Source of the DNA: CAYJPA01 sp964371945
Lineage (GTDB): Bacteria; Chloroflexota; Chloroflexia; Thermomicrobiales; UBA6265
Length of the DNA stretch: 62,129 nucleotides
Reading direction: 5' to 3'
NCBI GenBank assembly: GCA_964371945.1
Contig: CAYJPA010000025.1
Span: 1-62,129 of the forward strand
The position numbers and the translations under genes were made by a program. Positions within the stretch are counted from its first letter, which is position 1; every line of letters starts with the position of its first letter. The notes under the pieces are model-generated. The model saw only the letters and a program-made list of their open reading frames with translations, did no database searches and was not told the origin of the DNA. This document shows positions 51,151-60,823 of this stretch, in pieces.

Positions 51151-54100
51151 CGGCCCCCGAATCGACCTGGTTCCAATCACTCGAGCTCAATGACGCGCAG
51201 CGAGCCGCGGTGACCTACACCGGCGGGCCGATGCGGATCCTGGCGGGGGCGGGGACAGGCAAAACCCAGACACTGACCTCGCGGTTTGTCTACCTCGTTC
51301 GTGAGTGCGGCGTGCCGGCCAATCAGATCCTCGCGCTCACCTTTTCCCGTAAAGCGGCCGAGGAGATGCGGAGCCGGGTGCTCACGCAACTCGACGGCGG
51401 CTATCGCGACCTCTCGATCATGACCTTCCACTCGTTCTGCCTTCGCCTGATCGGTGATTGGCGCCGGTCAGAAGGACAGCAGAGCATCGGGATCATCAGC
51501 GATGAAGAGCGGCGCTGGCTTGCCGGTCAGGTCGTCAGCACGATTCCGGGATCCGCGCTGCTGTATTACCGCGGCGCATCGGCGACGTCGAAATTGGCAA
51601 CGGACCTCCTCACCCTGGCAGATCGCGCGAAAGAGCATTTGCTCGGACCAGAGGCGATCGACCGGTACGCGGTTGCGAAGAAAGACGAGACCGGTCGTCT
51701 GCATGATCTCGCGATCGCGTTTCGCGCCTATCAATCGCGTCTGATCACGGACACCAAGCGCGATTACGGCGATCTGGCGATGGAGGTGGTCGATGCGCTC
51801 AGCCAGGATCCAGCGCTCCGCGAGCGGACACGAGCTCGGTTTCAGCATCTCCTGGTGGATGAGTTTCAAGACACGAACCGCGCGCAGTTCGAGTTACTGC
51901 GGTTGTTGGTGCCGGACGGAGGCCACCTCTGCGTGGTCGGCGATCCAAATCAGGCGATTTACGCCTTTCGCGGCGGTCATCCGGAGTACATCACAAAGTT
52001 CGCTCGGCATTTTCCCGGCGCGGAATCATTCGAGCTGACCGAAAACTACCGCTCAGGTCAGGCAATTCTGGACACGGCCAATCGACTTATTACGTACAAC
52101 GACGAGCCGGATCCGTTCCGGCTCATGTCGAGTGATCAAGCTGCTCCGTCGATGGTCACGGCCACCGAGGCGGCATCGGTCGATCACGAGGCGGAGCTGA
52201 TCGCGCGGCGAATTCTCGGATTGGTCCGAGATCCGGATCATCCACGCCGGTACGGCCAGATCGCGATTCTGGTGCGCAGTCTGAAAACCTCCCAGGAACC
52301 GATCGTCCGAGCATTGGCGGCGAACGGGATTCCGTATCGCCTCGGCCGTGATCGCGTGGTGGGGTACGACGTCGTCCAGGATCTGCTGGCCGCGTTGCGA
52401 TTGGTGATCGGCCCCCCTGGTTGGGCGGATGCGGCTCGCCTCGCCGTCGCTCGCGGTGCCGCGGCTCCGGCACTGCGTTCATTGGAGCTGCTACTCGGAC
52501 CGGCCGAACGTGACGCTTCACTCATCGGAGCGCCCACAGATCTGGCGCGATTGAACCCTGATGCGCGATCGGCACTCGAGATCGCCGCCGGAATTGCCGC
52601 GAATGCGCGCGGGTATCGCGAGCACGCGTTGCCGGAGCTCGTCTACGGCGCGATGGAGGTCTCAGGTCACCTCCGTGATGGCGCACCGGCGGAAACGGGT
52701 CGCTTTCTGACCGGAATGCTCGGTCAGGCGGTCAAACTCGCCGATGATGGCGCGACGGCGACAGATTTCCTGGCGCAGCTTATGGCCGGTTACGACGGGG
52801 ATGATGACGAAGCCCCGGACGATCCACACGGTGTCCAGCTCCTGACGGTCCATGCGGCAAAGGGATTGGAGTGGCCGGTCGTGTTTGTGGCGGGTCTGGC
52901 CGAGGGATTGTTCCCGGTGCCGATGCGGCTCGATCGCGACTTCGATCTGGACGAGCTCGCCAACTGGGATCCTGCGCAGGACTTTTCCTCGCAACCGGAA
53001 TCGGTTCGGGCTGCCGCCTACATCAAGGAAGAGCGCCGGTTAGCGTACGTTGCGCTGACTCGCGGGAAATCGGAAATGCACCTCATGGTTCCTCGTGCCG
53101 CCGGGGTGAAACGCCTCACTCCGTCGACCTTCGTCGCAGAAGCGGGTCTCGGTGATCCGGCCCGGATGACGCCGGGCGCATTGGACGACGGGCCGCCCGC
53201 GACCACTGCCGATCTTGCCCGTGCGCTGCGTACTCGGCGGCAGCGCGCGCTGGCCGCGTCGGTCGACGGGCCCGATGCTGCCGATCATCTTGCGGCGCTG
53301 ATGCTCGCGCAGTGGGCGGCGAACGGTGTGGTCGATGGCACGACGCTCCTGCGGGACCGGCTCATTCCGGAACCGTACGGTGATGGAGCACCATTGCGCT
53401 TTTCGTTCAGCCGGCTGAGCACCTATGAACAATGCCCCCGTCAGTATCTCTACCAGTCGGTGCTCGGGCTTGAACGTGATGTCGAGTTTTCCAGCGGCAC
53501 CTTTGGTACCGCGGTCCACGAGGCGCTGACTACGCTCAATCAAGGGTGGCGTGAGCTCGGAAATCCTCCTGACGATGCGTCGATCAGTGCCGTCATTGAC
53601 AAGGTCTGGCCGGAAGCCGGGTTCGATTTCGCCGGTCAGCGCGAACAACTGCGACTGCGCGCACATGGGATGCTCCGCCGCTACTACGCCTGGGAGCGAG
53701 TGCGATTGCCGACGCGCAAACCGATTGCGGTGGAGGGGTTGTTTCGGTCGCCGTATGGATTGCACACGGTGACCGGACGGATCGACCTCACCCTTGAAGA
53801 TGCCGAAGGGGCGGTGGAAATCGTCGATTTCAAAACCGGAAATCTGTCGAATATCGACAAAGCGTCGGAGTCGATGCAGCTCTATTTGTATGACCACGCC
53901 TGGCAACAACAGCATCCGAACGTGACACCGCGCGTGAGCTTTTATGCGCTGCGTCACCCGGATGACAAGGGGTTCCGGTTGGGAGCTGAGTGGATCGCGA
54001 AACAAAACCTCGGACACCAGCATACGGAATCTACGGCCGCGACGATGCGAGCGAAGATCGACGGTCTCCTGGCCGGCATGTTGGGGAATGACTTCACCCC

Positions 54101-54161
54101 CCGGCCGAGCGAGCAGACATGCGGGATGTGCAGATTTCGATGGTTGTGCCCGGAAGGGTAG
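51147..54161 (+). CDS. UvrD-helicase/RecB-nuclease fusion (AdnA/AdnB-like 1)
   Basis: A 1004-aa protein. The N-terminal SF1 helicase has AGAGTGKTQTLTSRF, LLVDEFQDTNRAQF, VGDPNQAIYAFRGG and VHAAKGLEWPVVFVAGL. The C-terminal ~260 residues are a RecB-type PD-(D/E)XK nuclease (SRLSTYEQCPRQYLYQ, AVHEALT, EIVDFKTG) with four Cys (one in CPRQY, three in CGMCRFRWLC) for a 4Fe-4S cluster, as in AddB. The layout equals one subunit of AdnAB, the dual motor-nuclease known from mycobacteria. The GTG start overlaps the NERD-helicase stop. Confidence 0.85.
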   Translation: MTAPESTWFQSLELNDAQRAAVTYTGGPMRILAGAGTGKTQTLTSRFVYLVRECGVPANQILALTFSRKAAEEMRSRVLTQLDGGYRDLSIMTFHSFCLRLIGDWRRSEGQQSIGIISDEERRWLAGQVVSTIPGSALLYYRGASATSKLATDLLTLADRAKEHLLGPEAIDRYAVAKKDETGRLHDLAIAFRAYQSRLITDTKRDYGDLAMEVVDALSQDPALRERTRARFQHLLVDEFQDTNRAQFELLRLLVPDGGHLCVVGDPNQAIYAFRGGHPEYITKFARHFPGAESFELTENYRSGQAILDTANRLITYNDEPDPFRLMSSDQAAPSMVTATEAASVDHEAELIARRILGLVRDPDHPRRYGQIAILVRSLKTSQEPIVRALAANGIPYRLGRDRVVGYDVVQDLLAALRLVIGPPGWADAARLAVARGAAAPALRSLELLLGPAERDASLIGAPTDLARLNPDARSALEIAAGIAANARGYREHALPELVYGAMEVSGHLRDGAPAETGRFLTGMLGQAVKLADDGATATDFLAQLMAGYDGDDDEAPDDPHGVQLLTVHAAKGLEWPVVFVAGLAEGLFPVPMRLDRDFDLDELANWDPAQDFSSQPESVRAAAYIKEERRLAYVALTRGKSEMHLMVPRAAGVKRLTPSTFVAEAGLGDPARMTPGALDDGPPATTADLARALRTRRQRALAASVDGPDAADHLAALMLAQWAANGVVDGTTLLRDRLIPEPYGDGAPLRFSFSRLSTYEQCPRQYLYQSVLGLERDVEFSSGTFGTAVHEALTTLNQGWRELGNPPDDASISAVIDKVWPEAGFDFAGQREQLRLRAHGMLRRYYAWERVRLPTRKPIAVEGLFRSPYGLHTVTGRIDLTLEDAEGAVEIVDFKTGNLSNIDKASESMQLYLYDHAWQQQHPNVTPRVSFYALRHPDDKGFRLGAEWIAKQNLGHQHTESTAATMRAKIDGLLAGMLGNDFTPRPSEQTCGMCRFRWLCPEG

Positions 54162-54210
54162 GGGAGTCACGAACGTCGAGTCTTGAGATCTTCGGTTCGA
54201 GGGGTAACGG

Positions 54211-57200
54211 GTGACGAGCACGCAAAAACTCAATGCAGAGCAGGCGATGGCGGTCGAGTTTGGCGACGGTCCGCTCCGGATCATGGCCGGTGCCGGCACC
54301 GGAAAGACAACCACGCTGACGCAACGGATTGTCGGGCTGGTCCGCGACGGCCGGGCGACACCATCGCAGACTCTGGCGCTCACGTTCACCAACAAAGCGG
54401 CCGAAGAACTCCGTGAGCGGATCGACACAGCAGTTTCCGCAATTCCCGAGGCGAAGGGCGAGCGCGTCGATATCGACACCTACCACGCGTTCGGCGGCCG
54501 AATCGTCGCGGAGCACGGACATCGAATTGGACTTCCGCCCGAACCGATCATGTTGACCCCGCCGGAAGCGTGGATTCTGCTCTGGCGCTCGCTCGACGAG
54601 GTCGATTTTCGCCATATCGACCTGTTGCATTTACGCGGATTCGGATTCATGCGCAGTCCGCTGTACGACATGCTCAATCTGGGGAGCCGCTTGCGAGACG
54701 AGCTTGCCACGCTTGAGGAGCTGGACGCGTATCTCGAGACGGCGTCTCCGGATGACGATCACAATGCCAAGCTCGGCGATCATCTCCGAGCGCTCCAGGT
54801 CTACGAGCGGAAGAAGCGGGAAATCGGCGCGATCGACTACGGCGATCAGATCGCGCTTGCCTGTCAGTTGCTCGCGCACGACGACGTTGCCGCGCGCTAC
54901 CAGGCTCGCTACCGATATCTGCTCGTCGATGAGTTTCAGGACACCAATTACGCGCAGAGTGTGCTGGTCGGCCGGCTCGCGGGGAATCCACGCGCGAATG
55001 TCTGCGTCGTCGGCGATCCGAACCAGGCGATTTACGCCTTCCGCGGCGCCTCGCCGGACAATCTGGATCGCTTTGCCGATCAGGAATTCCCGACCGCGGT
55101 GACGGTTGAACTGCGCCAGAACTTCCGGTCGACGCAACCGATCCTGGATGTAGCGAACGCCGTCTGGCGCGATGAAGCCGGCCCGTATCGTGGAAACCTG
55201 GTTTCAGTCGTGGATCAGGTCGCGGAACAACCGGTCCTGGTCGAATGCCAGGCGGTGGAGGACGAGATCGCGTACATCGCCGGTGAGATCCGGCGCCATG
55301 TCGCGAGCGGTCGAAACTACAACGATGTGGCGATCATCGTGCGCAAAAATGCCTTCAAAGGACTGATGTTCCGGGGGATACGAGATCGGCGGATCCCGTG
55401 CGAGGTGATCGGTGGCACGTCGCTCTTTGAAACCGCTGAGGTTCGGGAGCTCATTTCGTACCTGCGCGCGATCGGGAATCCCGCCGACGATCCTTCAGTT
55501 GCACACGTGCTCTGCACGGAGCGGTGGGGACTGGACGAACGCGCCCTGTATGTTCTGGCCCAGGAGCGGGCACGCGGCGAAACCTTGATCGAAACCGCTC
55601 GCCGCGTTGCGTCCGGCGGCGAAGCAGGCTCAGGTCTCACCACCTGCTTGCAGTCGATCGACGATCTGACCGGGCGCTCGTATCGGATTGGGTTGGGACG
55701 GTTGGTCGAGGAGATCGTGGCACTACGTAAGGGTGGGTACGATCCAGTCGAACTGGCGAATGTCCAGCGTTTCGTCGCGATCGTGCGCGCCTTCGCCGAG
55801 AGCCGGGTTGAGCGACCTGGACTTGCCGATCTCCTCGCGTATCTCGATCTGCTCCTCACCGCGGGATCCGAAGATGAGGCCGCGGGTGAGCTCGATCCAA
55901 ATGAAGCGAATACGGTCAAGATCATGACGGCGCACGCCAGTAAGGGACTGGAGTGGCCGATTGTGTTTGTCGCCGGTGCGAACAAGAACGATTTTCGCAA
56001 CAAAAAGAACGTCGATCTCCTTCCACGCGTGATCTCACATCCCGCGCCTGGCCGGCCGGACCGTGCGGAATTCGCGGATGACAGCCAAGGTGAGCGTGCC
56101 TTTGATAAGGCGGTGAAGGCCTGGGAGGATGGGGAGCACGATCTCGAGGAGTTGCGTGTGCTCTACGTCGCGCTCACCCGCGCGCGTGAACACCTCACGA
56201 TCTCGTGGTCGCGGACGCATCCCGACCGCAAAAACGATGTTGTGTTGTTGCCCGCACTGGCATTAGCCGCCGAGTTCTGCACCCATGTCGACGCGGGGCC
56301 CGCAGAGGATGCAGCAACGCGCGTACCAGCGTTTCGAGACATCGCGCCGAGGTTGATGGCGAACGTTACGCCATTGCTGAATGCGTCCGATCAGGATCCT
56401 GCCACGGCGGTCAATCTTACCGAGGCACTGAAGGGTCAATGGCGTTTTGCTGGAGGCGACCCGACGATCGTGCCTGTGGCGGTCGACCGCTTTCTCAAAG
56501 AGCGGTCGTCAACGCGTGAACACCGACAGGTGATCCAGGCGATCGACGCGCGCAATGCCGACGATGCGGAAATCTCATCCGCGTCCGGTGGAGCGATCTC
56601 CTATACGCAACTCGAAACGTATGAAACGTGCCCGCATCGCTACTACCTGCGCTATGTCGCGAATCTGCCAGGGATCCCATCACGGAGTGGAACCGCGATC
56701 GGAACCGCCTTTCACAACGCGATTGCAACCGAGGCGACCAGACGCGAAGCCGGCCAGCTCGTTGAGCGTGCGTCCGTTCGTCGTTGGTTTGAGCATGACG
56801 CCGCACTGGTAGGGGACCAATCACCACTGCCAGCTTTTGAGGGTGGCAGTGGCGGAAATCGTTTGATCGACACCTATCTGGCATCGCCCGATGCGACTGC
56901 CACACCGCTCCTGGTGGAGGAGGCGTTCTCTCTGAAGATCGGAGACACGATCCTGCGGGGTGTGGTCGATCGGGTCCAGCGATTGCCCGACGGCTCGACC
57001 GAGGTGGTCGATTACAAAACCGATCGGCGAGTTCGATCTCCAGCGGAGGTGAAAGACGGATGGCAGTTACCCATTTATCTCCTCGCCTGCCGGGAGGTGT
57101 TCACGGACATTCAGCCGACCCCGAGCCGAGCAGTCATGTTTTTTGTAGGCGCGAATCAGCGGATTGAAGTCACCTACACGGAAGACGAACTGGAAGCGAA

Positions 57201-57357
57201 ACGGGGGGAGCTTGTCTCAGCGGCAGTTGATCTTCGTTCCGTTCCGAGAGACCTACACACTGCTGGAGTGGACATTTGCAACGCGTGCGACTTCCGGAAG
57301 GTCTGTTCATTCAGCATGTCGGGCAGGCAATTGTCATCGACTTACTCAGGTGAATGA
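54211..57357 (+). CDS. UvrD-helicase/RecB-nuclease fusion (AdnA/AdnB-like 2)
   Basis: A 1048-aa paralogue of the upstream protein: AGAGTGKTTTLTQRI, LLVDEFQDTNYAQS, VGDPNQAIYAFRGAS, TAHASKGLEWPIVFVAG, then a C-terminal nuclease with QLETYETCPHRYYLRY, TAFHNAI, EVVDYKTDRR and CNACDFRKVC. Two tandem genes that both carry a motor and a RecB-like nuclease make a heterodimeric AdnAB-like machine likely. It could process or degrade linear, unmodified DNA. It starts with GTG 49 bp downstream of gene 1. Confidence 0.85.
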   Translation: MTSTQKLNAEQAMAVEFGDGPLRIMAGAGTGKTTTLTQRIVGLVRDGRATPSQTLALTFTNKAAEELRERIDTAVSAIPEAKGERVDIDTYHAFGGRIVAEHGHRIGLPPEPIMLTPPEAWILLWRSLDEVDFRHIDLLHLRGFGFMRSPLYDMLNLGSRLRDELATLEELDAYLETASPDDDHNAKLGDHLRALQVYERKKREIGAIDYGDQIALACQLLAHDDVAARYQARYRYLLVDEFQDTNYAQSVLVGRLAGNPRANVCVVGDPNQAIYAFRGASPDNLDRFADQEFPTAVTVELRQNFRSTQPILDVANAVWRDEAGPYRGNLVSVVDQVAEQPVLVECQAVEDEIAYIAGEIRRHVASGRNYNDVAIIVRKNAFKGLMFRGIRDRRIPCEVIGGTSLFETAEVRELISYLRAIGNPADDPSVAHVLCTERWGLDERALYVLAQERARGETLIETARRVASGGEAGSGLTTCLQSIDDLTGRSYRIGLGRLVEEIVALRKGGYDPVELANVQRFVAIVRAFAESRVERPGLADLLAYLDLLLTAGSEDEAAGELDPNEANTVKIMTAHASKGLEWPIVFVAGANKNDFRNKKNVDLLPRVISHPAPGRPDRAEFADDSQGERAFDKAVKAWEDGEHDLEELRVLYVALTRAREHLTISWSRTHPDRKNDVVLLPALALAAEFCTHVDAGPAEDAATRVPAFRDIAPRLMANVTPLLNASDQDPATAVNLTEALKGQWRFAGGDPTIVPVAVDRFLKERSSTREHRQVIQAIDARNADDAEISSASGGAISYTQLETYETCPHRYYLRYVANLPGIPSRSGTAIGTAFHNAIATEATRREAGQLVERASVRRWFEHDAALVGDQSPLPAFEGGSGGNRLIDTYLASPDATATPLLVEEAFSLKIGDTILRGVVDRVQRLPDGSTEVVDYKTDRRVRSPAEVKDGWQLPIYLLACREVFTDIQPTPSRAVMFFVGANQRIEVTYTEDELEAKRGELVSAAVDLRSVPRDLHTAGVDICNACDFRKVCSFSMSGRQLSSTYSGE

Positions 57358-57538
57358 TCCCGGACAACAAGAACTCTCCGCCAAGGATCTCATTGCCGTC
57401 CGAAGTGCTTCAGCCATGCGGAGTCCTTGAGCCCCGGCCATCTTCGAACTGACATGAGCACCCCAGCTGTCTCATTGCAGCTCTGACGTCTCGAAGAATT
57501 AGACCTCCGCACAGGAATCAACAAAGGAAGTTGTCTCC

Positions 57539-58702
57539 ATGGAATCAGGCGTCTATCTCCTTCACGACGATAACTCTCTGACAAAAATGATCGCGCAGGC
57601 ATATGCATCAGAGGGGCTTCTTCAAAGATATATCGAGGATCATCCCGATTTGCTTGCAGGCGATCAGATCGACCCAAGTGATCCGCGACGGTGGCTATTC
57701 ATTCAGCGTGAGATGGGCGTTCCGGCGGAGAGAGAAACAAGTGACCGATGGTCACTCGATCATCTGTTTCTCGATCAGGACGCGGTTCCCACATTTGTCG
57801 AGGTCAAACGAGCATCTGATACGCGGGCGCGTCGCGAGGTCGTCGCTCAAATGCTCGACTATGCCGCCAATGCTACTGAGTACTGGCCCGTCGATCGAAT
57901 GCGTGAGGCATTTGCGCGCCGGTGCACGATGGCTGGGTTAGACCCCGCAGTCGAACTTGCTACATTCACCGATGACGAATGCGACGAACAGGCATTCTGG
58001 GAGCTTGCTCGGCGCAATCTCAGCATTGGTCGGATCCGTCTGCTTTTTGTTGCTGACAGCATCCCACCTTCGCTACGGCGGATTGTGGAATTCTTGAATC
58101 TGCACATGTCGCAAATCGAGGTGCTCGCCGTCGAGATTCGTCAGTTCGCGGCAGCAGGTCCAGCAGGACTCCGCACACTCGTGCCCCATGTGATTGGACA
58201 GACAGAACTGGCGCGAGATAAGAAGCGGGAAGGTCGAGTCCCTGGTAAATCGGAGCCGATCGGGCGCGATGCGCTTATCGAGGGCATAGCTGAAACGTTC
58301 CGTGAGGTCGCACGACTTGTTGTGCGGGTTTCGGATGCCGAGGGCTATTTGCTGAGTCCGTTGCAGAACGAACGGGGGATCGTGCGAGCAAAGATGTCGC
58401 TACCCGGTGTCCCTGGCGCCCCGATGACTCTGGGTAATGAATACCTCTGGATAAGCCTTGGCAAGAATCACCCTGCGTTACGTGAGGAGGTGGTAAACCT
58501 CAACATTCGACGCGCGATTCTGGACCTTGCGCCGACTCGACTTCAAGCAAACGACCCGAAGAAGTCGGAAGTCGCCATCCCGCTGAACATGATTCCGCCC
58601 ACTCCTGAATCAGAAGCAAAGCTCCGCACGTTATACAAGATCGTTCGGTTAGGCCTTATTCAGGAGCGCGAGTCAACTGTGGAAATATTGGCCGCTAGGT
58701 GA
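57539..58702 (+). CDS. PD-(D/E)XK nuclease-like protein
   Basis: A 387-aa protein. The core shows SLDHLFLDQDAVPTFVEVKRASDT (split as SLDHLFLDQDAV and TFVEVKRASDT; catalytic D and E-x-K) followed by REVVAQMLDYAANA, as in NucS/DUF91-type nucleases. The remainder is unassigned, with a conserved-looking LNMIPPTPESEAKLRTLYKI near the C-terminus that may be helical. AAGGAAG precedes the ATG. It is convergent with another nuclease of the same fold. Specificity is unknown. Confidence 0.65.
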   Translation: MESGVYLLHDDNSLTKMIAQAYASEGLLQRYIEDHPDLLAGDQIDPSDPRRWLFIQREMGVPAERETSDRWSLDHLFLDQDAVPTFVEVKRASDTRARREVVAQMLDYAANATEYWPVDRMREAFARRCTMAGLDPAVELATFTDDECDEQAFWELARRNLSIGRIRLLFVADSIPPSLRRIVEFLNLHMSQIEVLAVEIRQFAAAGPAGLRTLVPHVIGQTELARDKKREGRVPGKSEPIGRDALIEGIAETFREVARLVVRVSDAEGYLLSPLQNERGIVRAKMSLPGVPGAPMTLGNEYLWISLGKNHPALREEVVNLNIRRAILDLAPTRLQANDPKKSEVAIPLNMIPPTPESEAKLRTLYKIVRLGLIQERESTVEILAAR

Positions 58703-58798
58703 TTACCTCTCAGCCTTTGCTGAGAGTCGAGTAAGCGCGATGATCCAAGAATCACCTGAAAGTTACCCATCGAGCACATCTTTGGACCAGGATTGTTG

Positions 58799-59863
58799 CT
58801 ACTCGCTCTCCCGAAACACAAGGCCACGTCCTGGGAATGCCGCCAACAATGCGTGCATGAAGGCAACAAACTCCGCTCGCCCGCTCCCCCACTGGTTTGA
58901 AAGCGCGTAGGTCCGTCCCCCGGTTCGGATCAACTCATCGTCGTCCCAAAACCAGCGCCGTTCTTCAAATGACTTCCCGTCGGCCTGGGCTCCAGCGGTT
59001 GCCAGTGCCAAGAACGTTTCGGAATCAACCTCACCGTCCACCGACCTCCAACGCCGAGCTCCATCCGGGAGCAAACTCGTGATCTCGTGCGGGGCGACTC
59101 CGCTCGCACAGATATGCCGCACAGCTTCGAGCACCGTTCGACGCTTCGGCAGCTTCTGGTAGACCTTGTCGCCGACTGTGAGATCGTACTTGGTGTGATC
59201 GCGCTCACTAGTTTTCGCCGCCTGCTCCTGCTGAATCTTTCGTTTGATACGGATTTGGAATTCCGCGGCCTCTGGCAGCGGGATCACCTGCTGCACGTCG
59301 ACCAGTATCCGAGTATCTAAGAGGTACGGCTTCATGCGGACGCACCGGATGTCCAGATCGCGCTGATTCAGCCACATCACCGATGTCGTCAGCTCTTTGG
59401 AAAACTCTTCCGCCACGAGTACGATCCGGACCGTCTGGGCGAACTCCGGTTCATCCGGTGCCTCCCAGCCGAGGAATGCCAGGATCGACTCTTGCGCATC
59501 GCGGTCAACCCCACGCTTGGCAAGGTATGTCTGATGCGTGGCCACGATCTGCTCGAAGGTCATGGCCGAGACCATTGCCGCGTAACGGATCGCCTGCAGT
59601 TCCGTGGCTCCCCGGTCCTCCGATCGTTTCAGTTCAAGGACAACAAGGTTGGCAGCTTTGTCCAGCCCGAGGAGATCGATCCGACGTCTCGAATCCTCCC
59701 AGTCGCCAAACTCCTCCGTCAGGACGAGCGTATCAGGGACGATGGCATCGACTCGATCGCGCAGCAAACGCTGCAGGTCGGCTCGTTCCCTAATGCCTTG
59801 GCTTTCGAATGACGTGATCGCAAGCGGGACGATATGACTCGGGGTGACCTCGAAGATCGGCAT
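58799..59863 (-). CDS. DUF91/NucS-like PD-(D/E)XK endonuclease
   Basis: A 354-aa protein beginning at the ATG at 59863 with AAGGGA upstream; an in-frame upstream start at 59983 lacks one. The N-terminus (MPIFEVTPSHIVPLAITSFE) leads to GDWEDSRRRIDLLGLDKAANLVVLELKRSED, split here as DSRRRIDLLGLDK and LVVLELKRSED, i.e. the D and E-x-K nuclease core, then ELQAIRYAAMVSAMTF. The C-terminal half has a DNA-binding-like helical region. It probably cuts or senses DNA. Opposite orientation to its neighbours suggests an independent transcript. Confidence 0.7.
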   Translation of the reverse strand: MPIFEVTPSHIVPLAITSFESQGIRERADLQRLLRDRVDAIVPDTLVLTEEFGDWEDSRRRIDLLGLDKAANLVVLELKRSEDRGATELQAIRYAAMVSAMTFEQIVATHQTYLAKRGVDRDAQESILAFLGWEAPDEPEFAQTVRIVLVAEEFSKELTTSVMWLNQRDLDIRCVRMKPYLLDTRILVDVQQVIPLPEAAEFQIRIKRKIQQEQAAKTSERDHTKYDLTVGDKVYQKLPKRRTVLEAVRHICASGVAPHEITSLLPDGARRWRSVDGEVDSETFLALATAGAQADGKSFEERRWFWDDDELIRTGGRTYALSNQWGSGRAEFVAFMHALLAAFPGRGLVFRESE

Positions 59864-60312
59864 AGAGCAATTCCCTTGGCGCATCACAAGCTCTTGTAGT
59901 GGCGATCGGCGCTGACTATCGCGGCCGTCTCTTCCTATCTTCGCGGGTGCTCGGGTCGACTGGCTATTCCTCTGCAGTCCCAACCGGGTCCCCCTCGTGC
60001 GAAGTGCGTGTACCGAGGGTGCTGATGTTCTTCACGAATCTTTGCCGCATCACCCACAGCCTGTCTTCTTTCCCCCTCTTGTATAGGACTCGAACGATTT
60101 TCAACGACTAATAGTTGTTCATGCCGCCAATTGAACAGCCCCCCAATGACTGTAGAACCGATTCCATACCAATAGGGACCAACTTGATTAGGACCACTGC
60201 TTCATACGCATGCCTACCTACGCTACTGCCGGGCACGTATGGTGTTGAGGCATACCAAGATTGTTGGTTGTCCATGATTTAGCCGATCGTCTTGAGACGG
60301 GACAAGTAAGAG
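59864..60312. other. 449-bp intergenic region
   Basis: No gene is supported. A TAGTTGTTC/GAACGATT-like half-dyad is near 60080-60125, and the sequence is mixed. The region separates the minus-strand nuclease from the EVE/HNH pair and should hold their promoters, which I could not identify. Confidence 0.4.
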
Positions 60313-60801
60313 ATGAGCGCATGGATTTTCCAGGGGAATCCGAAACGGTTCGACATTGACCGCTACCTGCTTCAACAGTTTCGGAGCACGAGAGAATTGG
60401 GTTGGACGGTACCGAAGAGCGCTCAAGACCAAATTTCGGTTGGGGATCAGGCGTTCATGTGGCGAGCGGACGGGCGTGTGCCCCAGAGTGGCGGACTGAT
60501 TGCCGTGGGCTCAGTCATCGCATCGCCAAGCTATCTTCCAGGAACGGTCCCCTCGCTATGGACGGAGGATGAACCTGCTGCAAAGGACATCGCGTTGCGG
60601 GTCGGGATCCGGCTTGACGAGTTACGCCCTACACCGCAACAAGGCATGGTGCTGCGGGTCGATCTTGAAAATGATCCGGTCCTGCGTTCGCTTCGTATCC
60701 TGCACTTCCGAGCCGTAACGATCAGCCCGGTCTCAGTGTCTGAGGCGAGTGAGCTTCTGCGCCGGTGGGAGAGACGACGACCGGCTAATGTTCTTCAGTA
60801 G
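60313..60801 (+). CDS. EVE-domain protein (modified-base reader)
   Basis: A 162-aa protein consisting of an EVE/PUA-like domain: SAWIFQGNPKRFDIDRYL, WTVPKSAQDQISVGDQAFMWRADG (split as WTVPKSAQ and ISVGDQAFMWR), GGLIAVGSVIASP and a C-terminal LRSLRIL strand. EVE domains bind modified bases, often 5mC or hm5C, in modification-dependent restriction enzymes. Here it stands alone, 22 bp upstream of an HNH nuclease gene, so the two may form a two-subunit modification-dependent enzyme. Confidence 0.8.
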   Translation: MSAWIFQGNPKRFDIDRYLLQQFRSTRELGWTVPKSAQDQISVGDQAFMWRADGRVPQSGGLIAVGSVIASPSYLPGTVPSLWTEDEPAAKDIALRVGIRLDELRPTPQQGMVLRVDLENDPVLRSLRILHFRAVTISPVSVSEASELLRRWERRRPANVLQ

Positions 60802-60823
60802 GGCAGTGAGAACGAGAAACGGG

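Noticed and set aside
53040..54479. Long 479-codon minus-strand frame over the helicase-nuclease genes
   Set aside because: It runs antisense to two clearly conserved helicase/nuclease genes, has low-complexity Arg/Pro composition and no motif; a typical GC-driven shadow.
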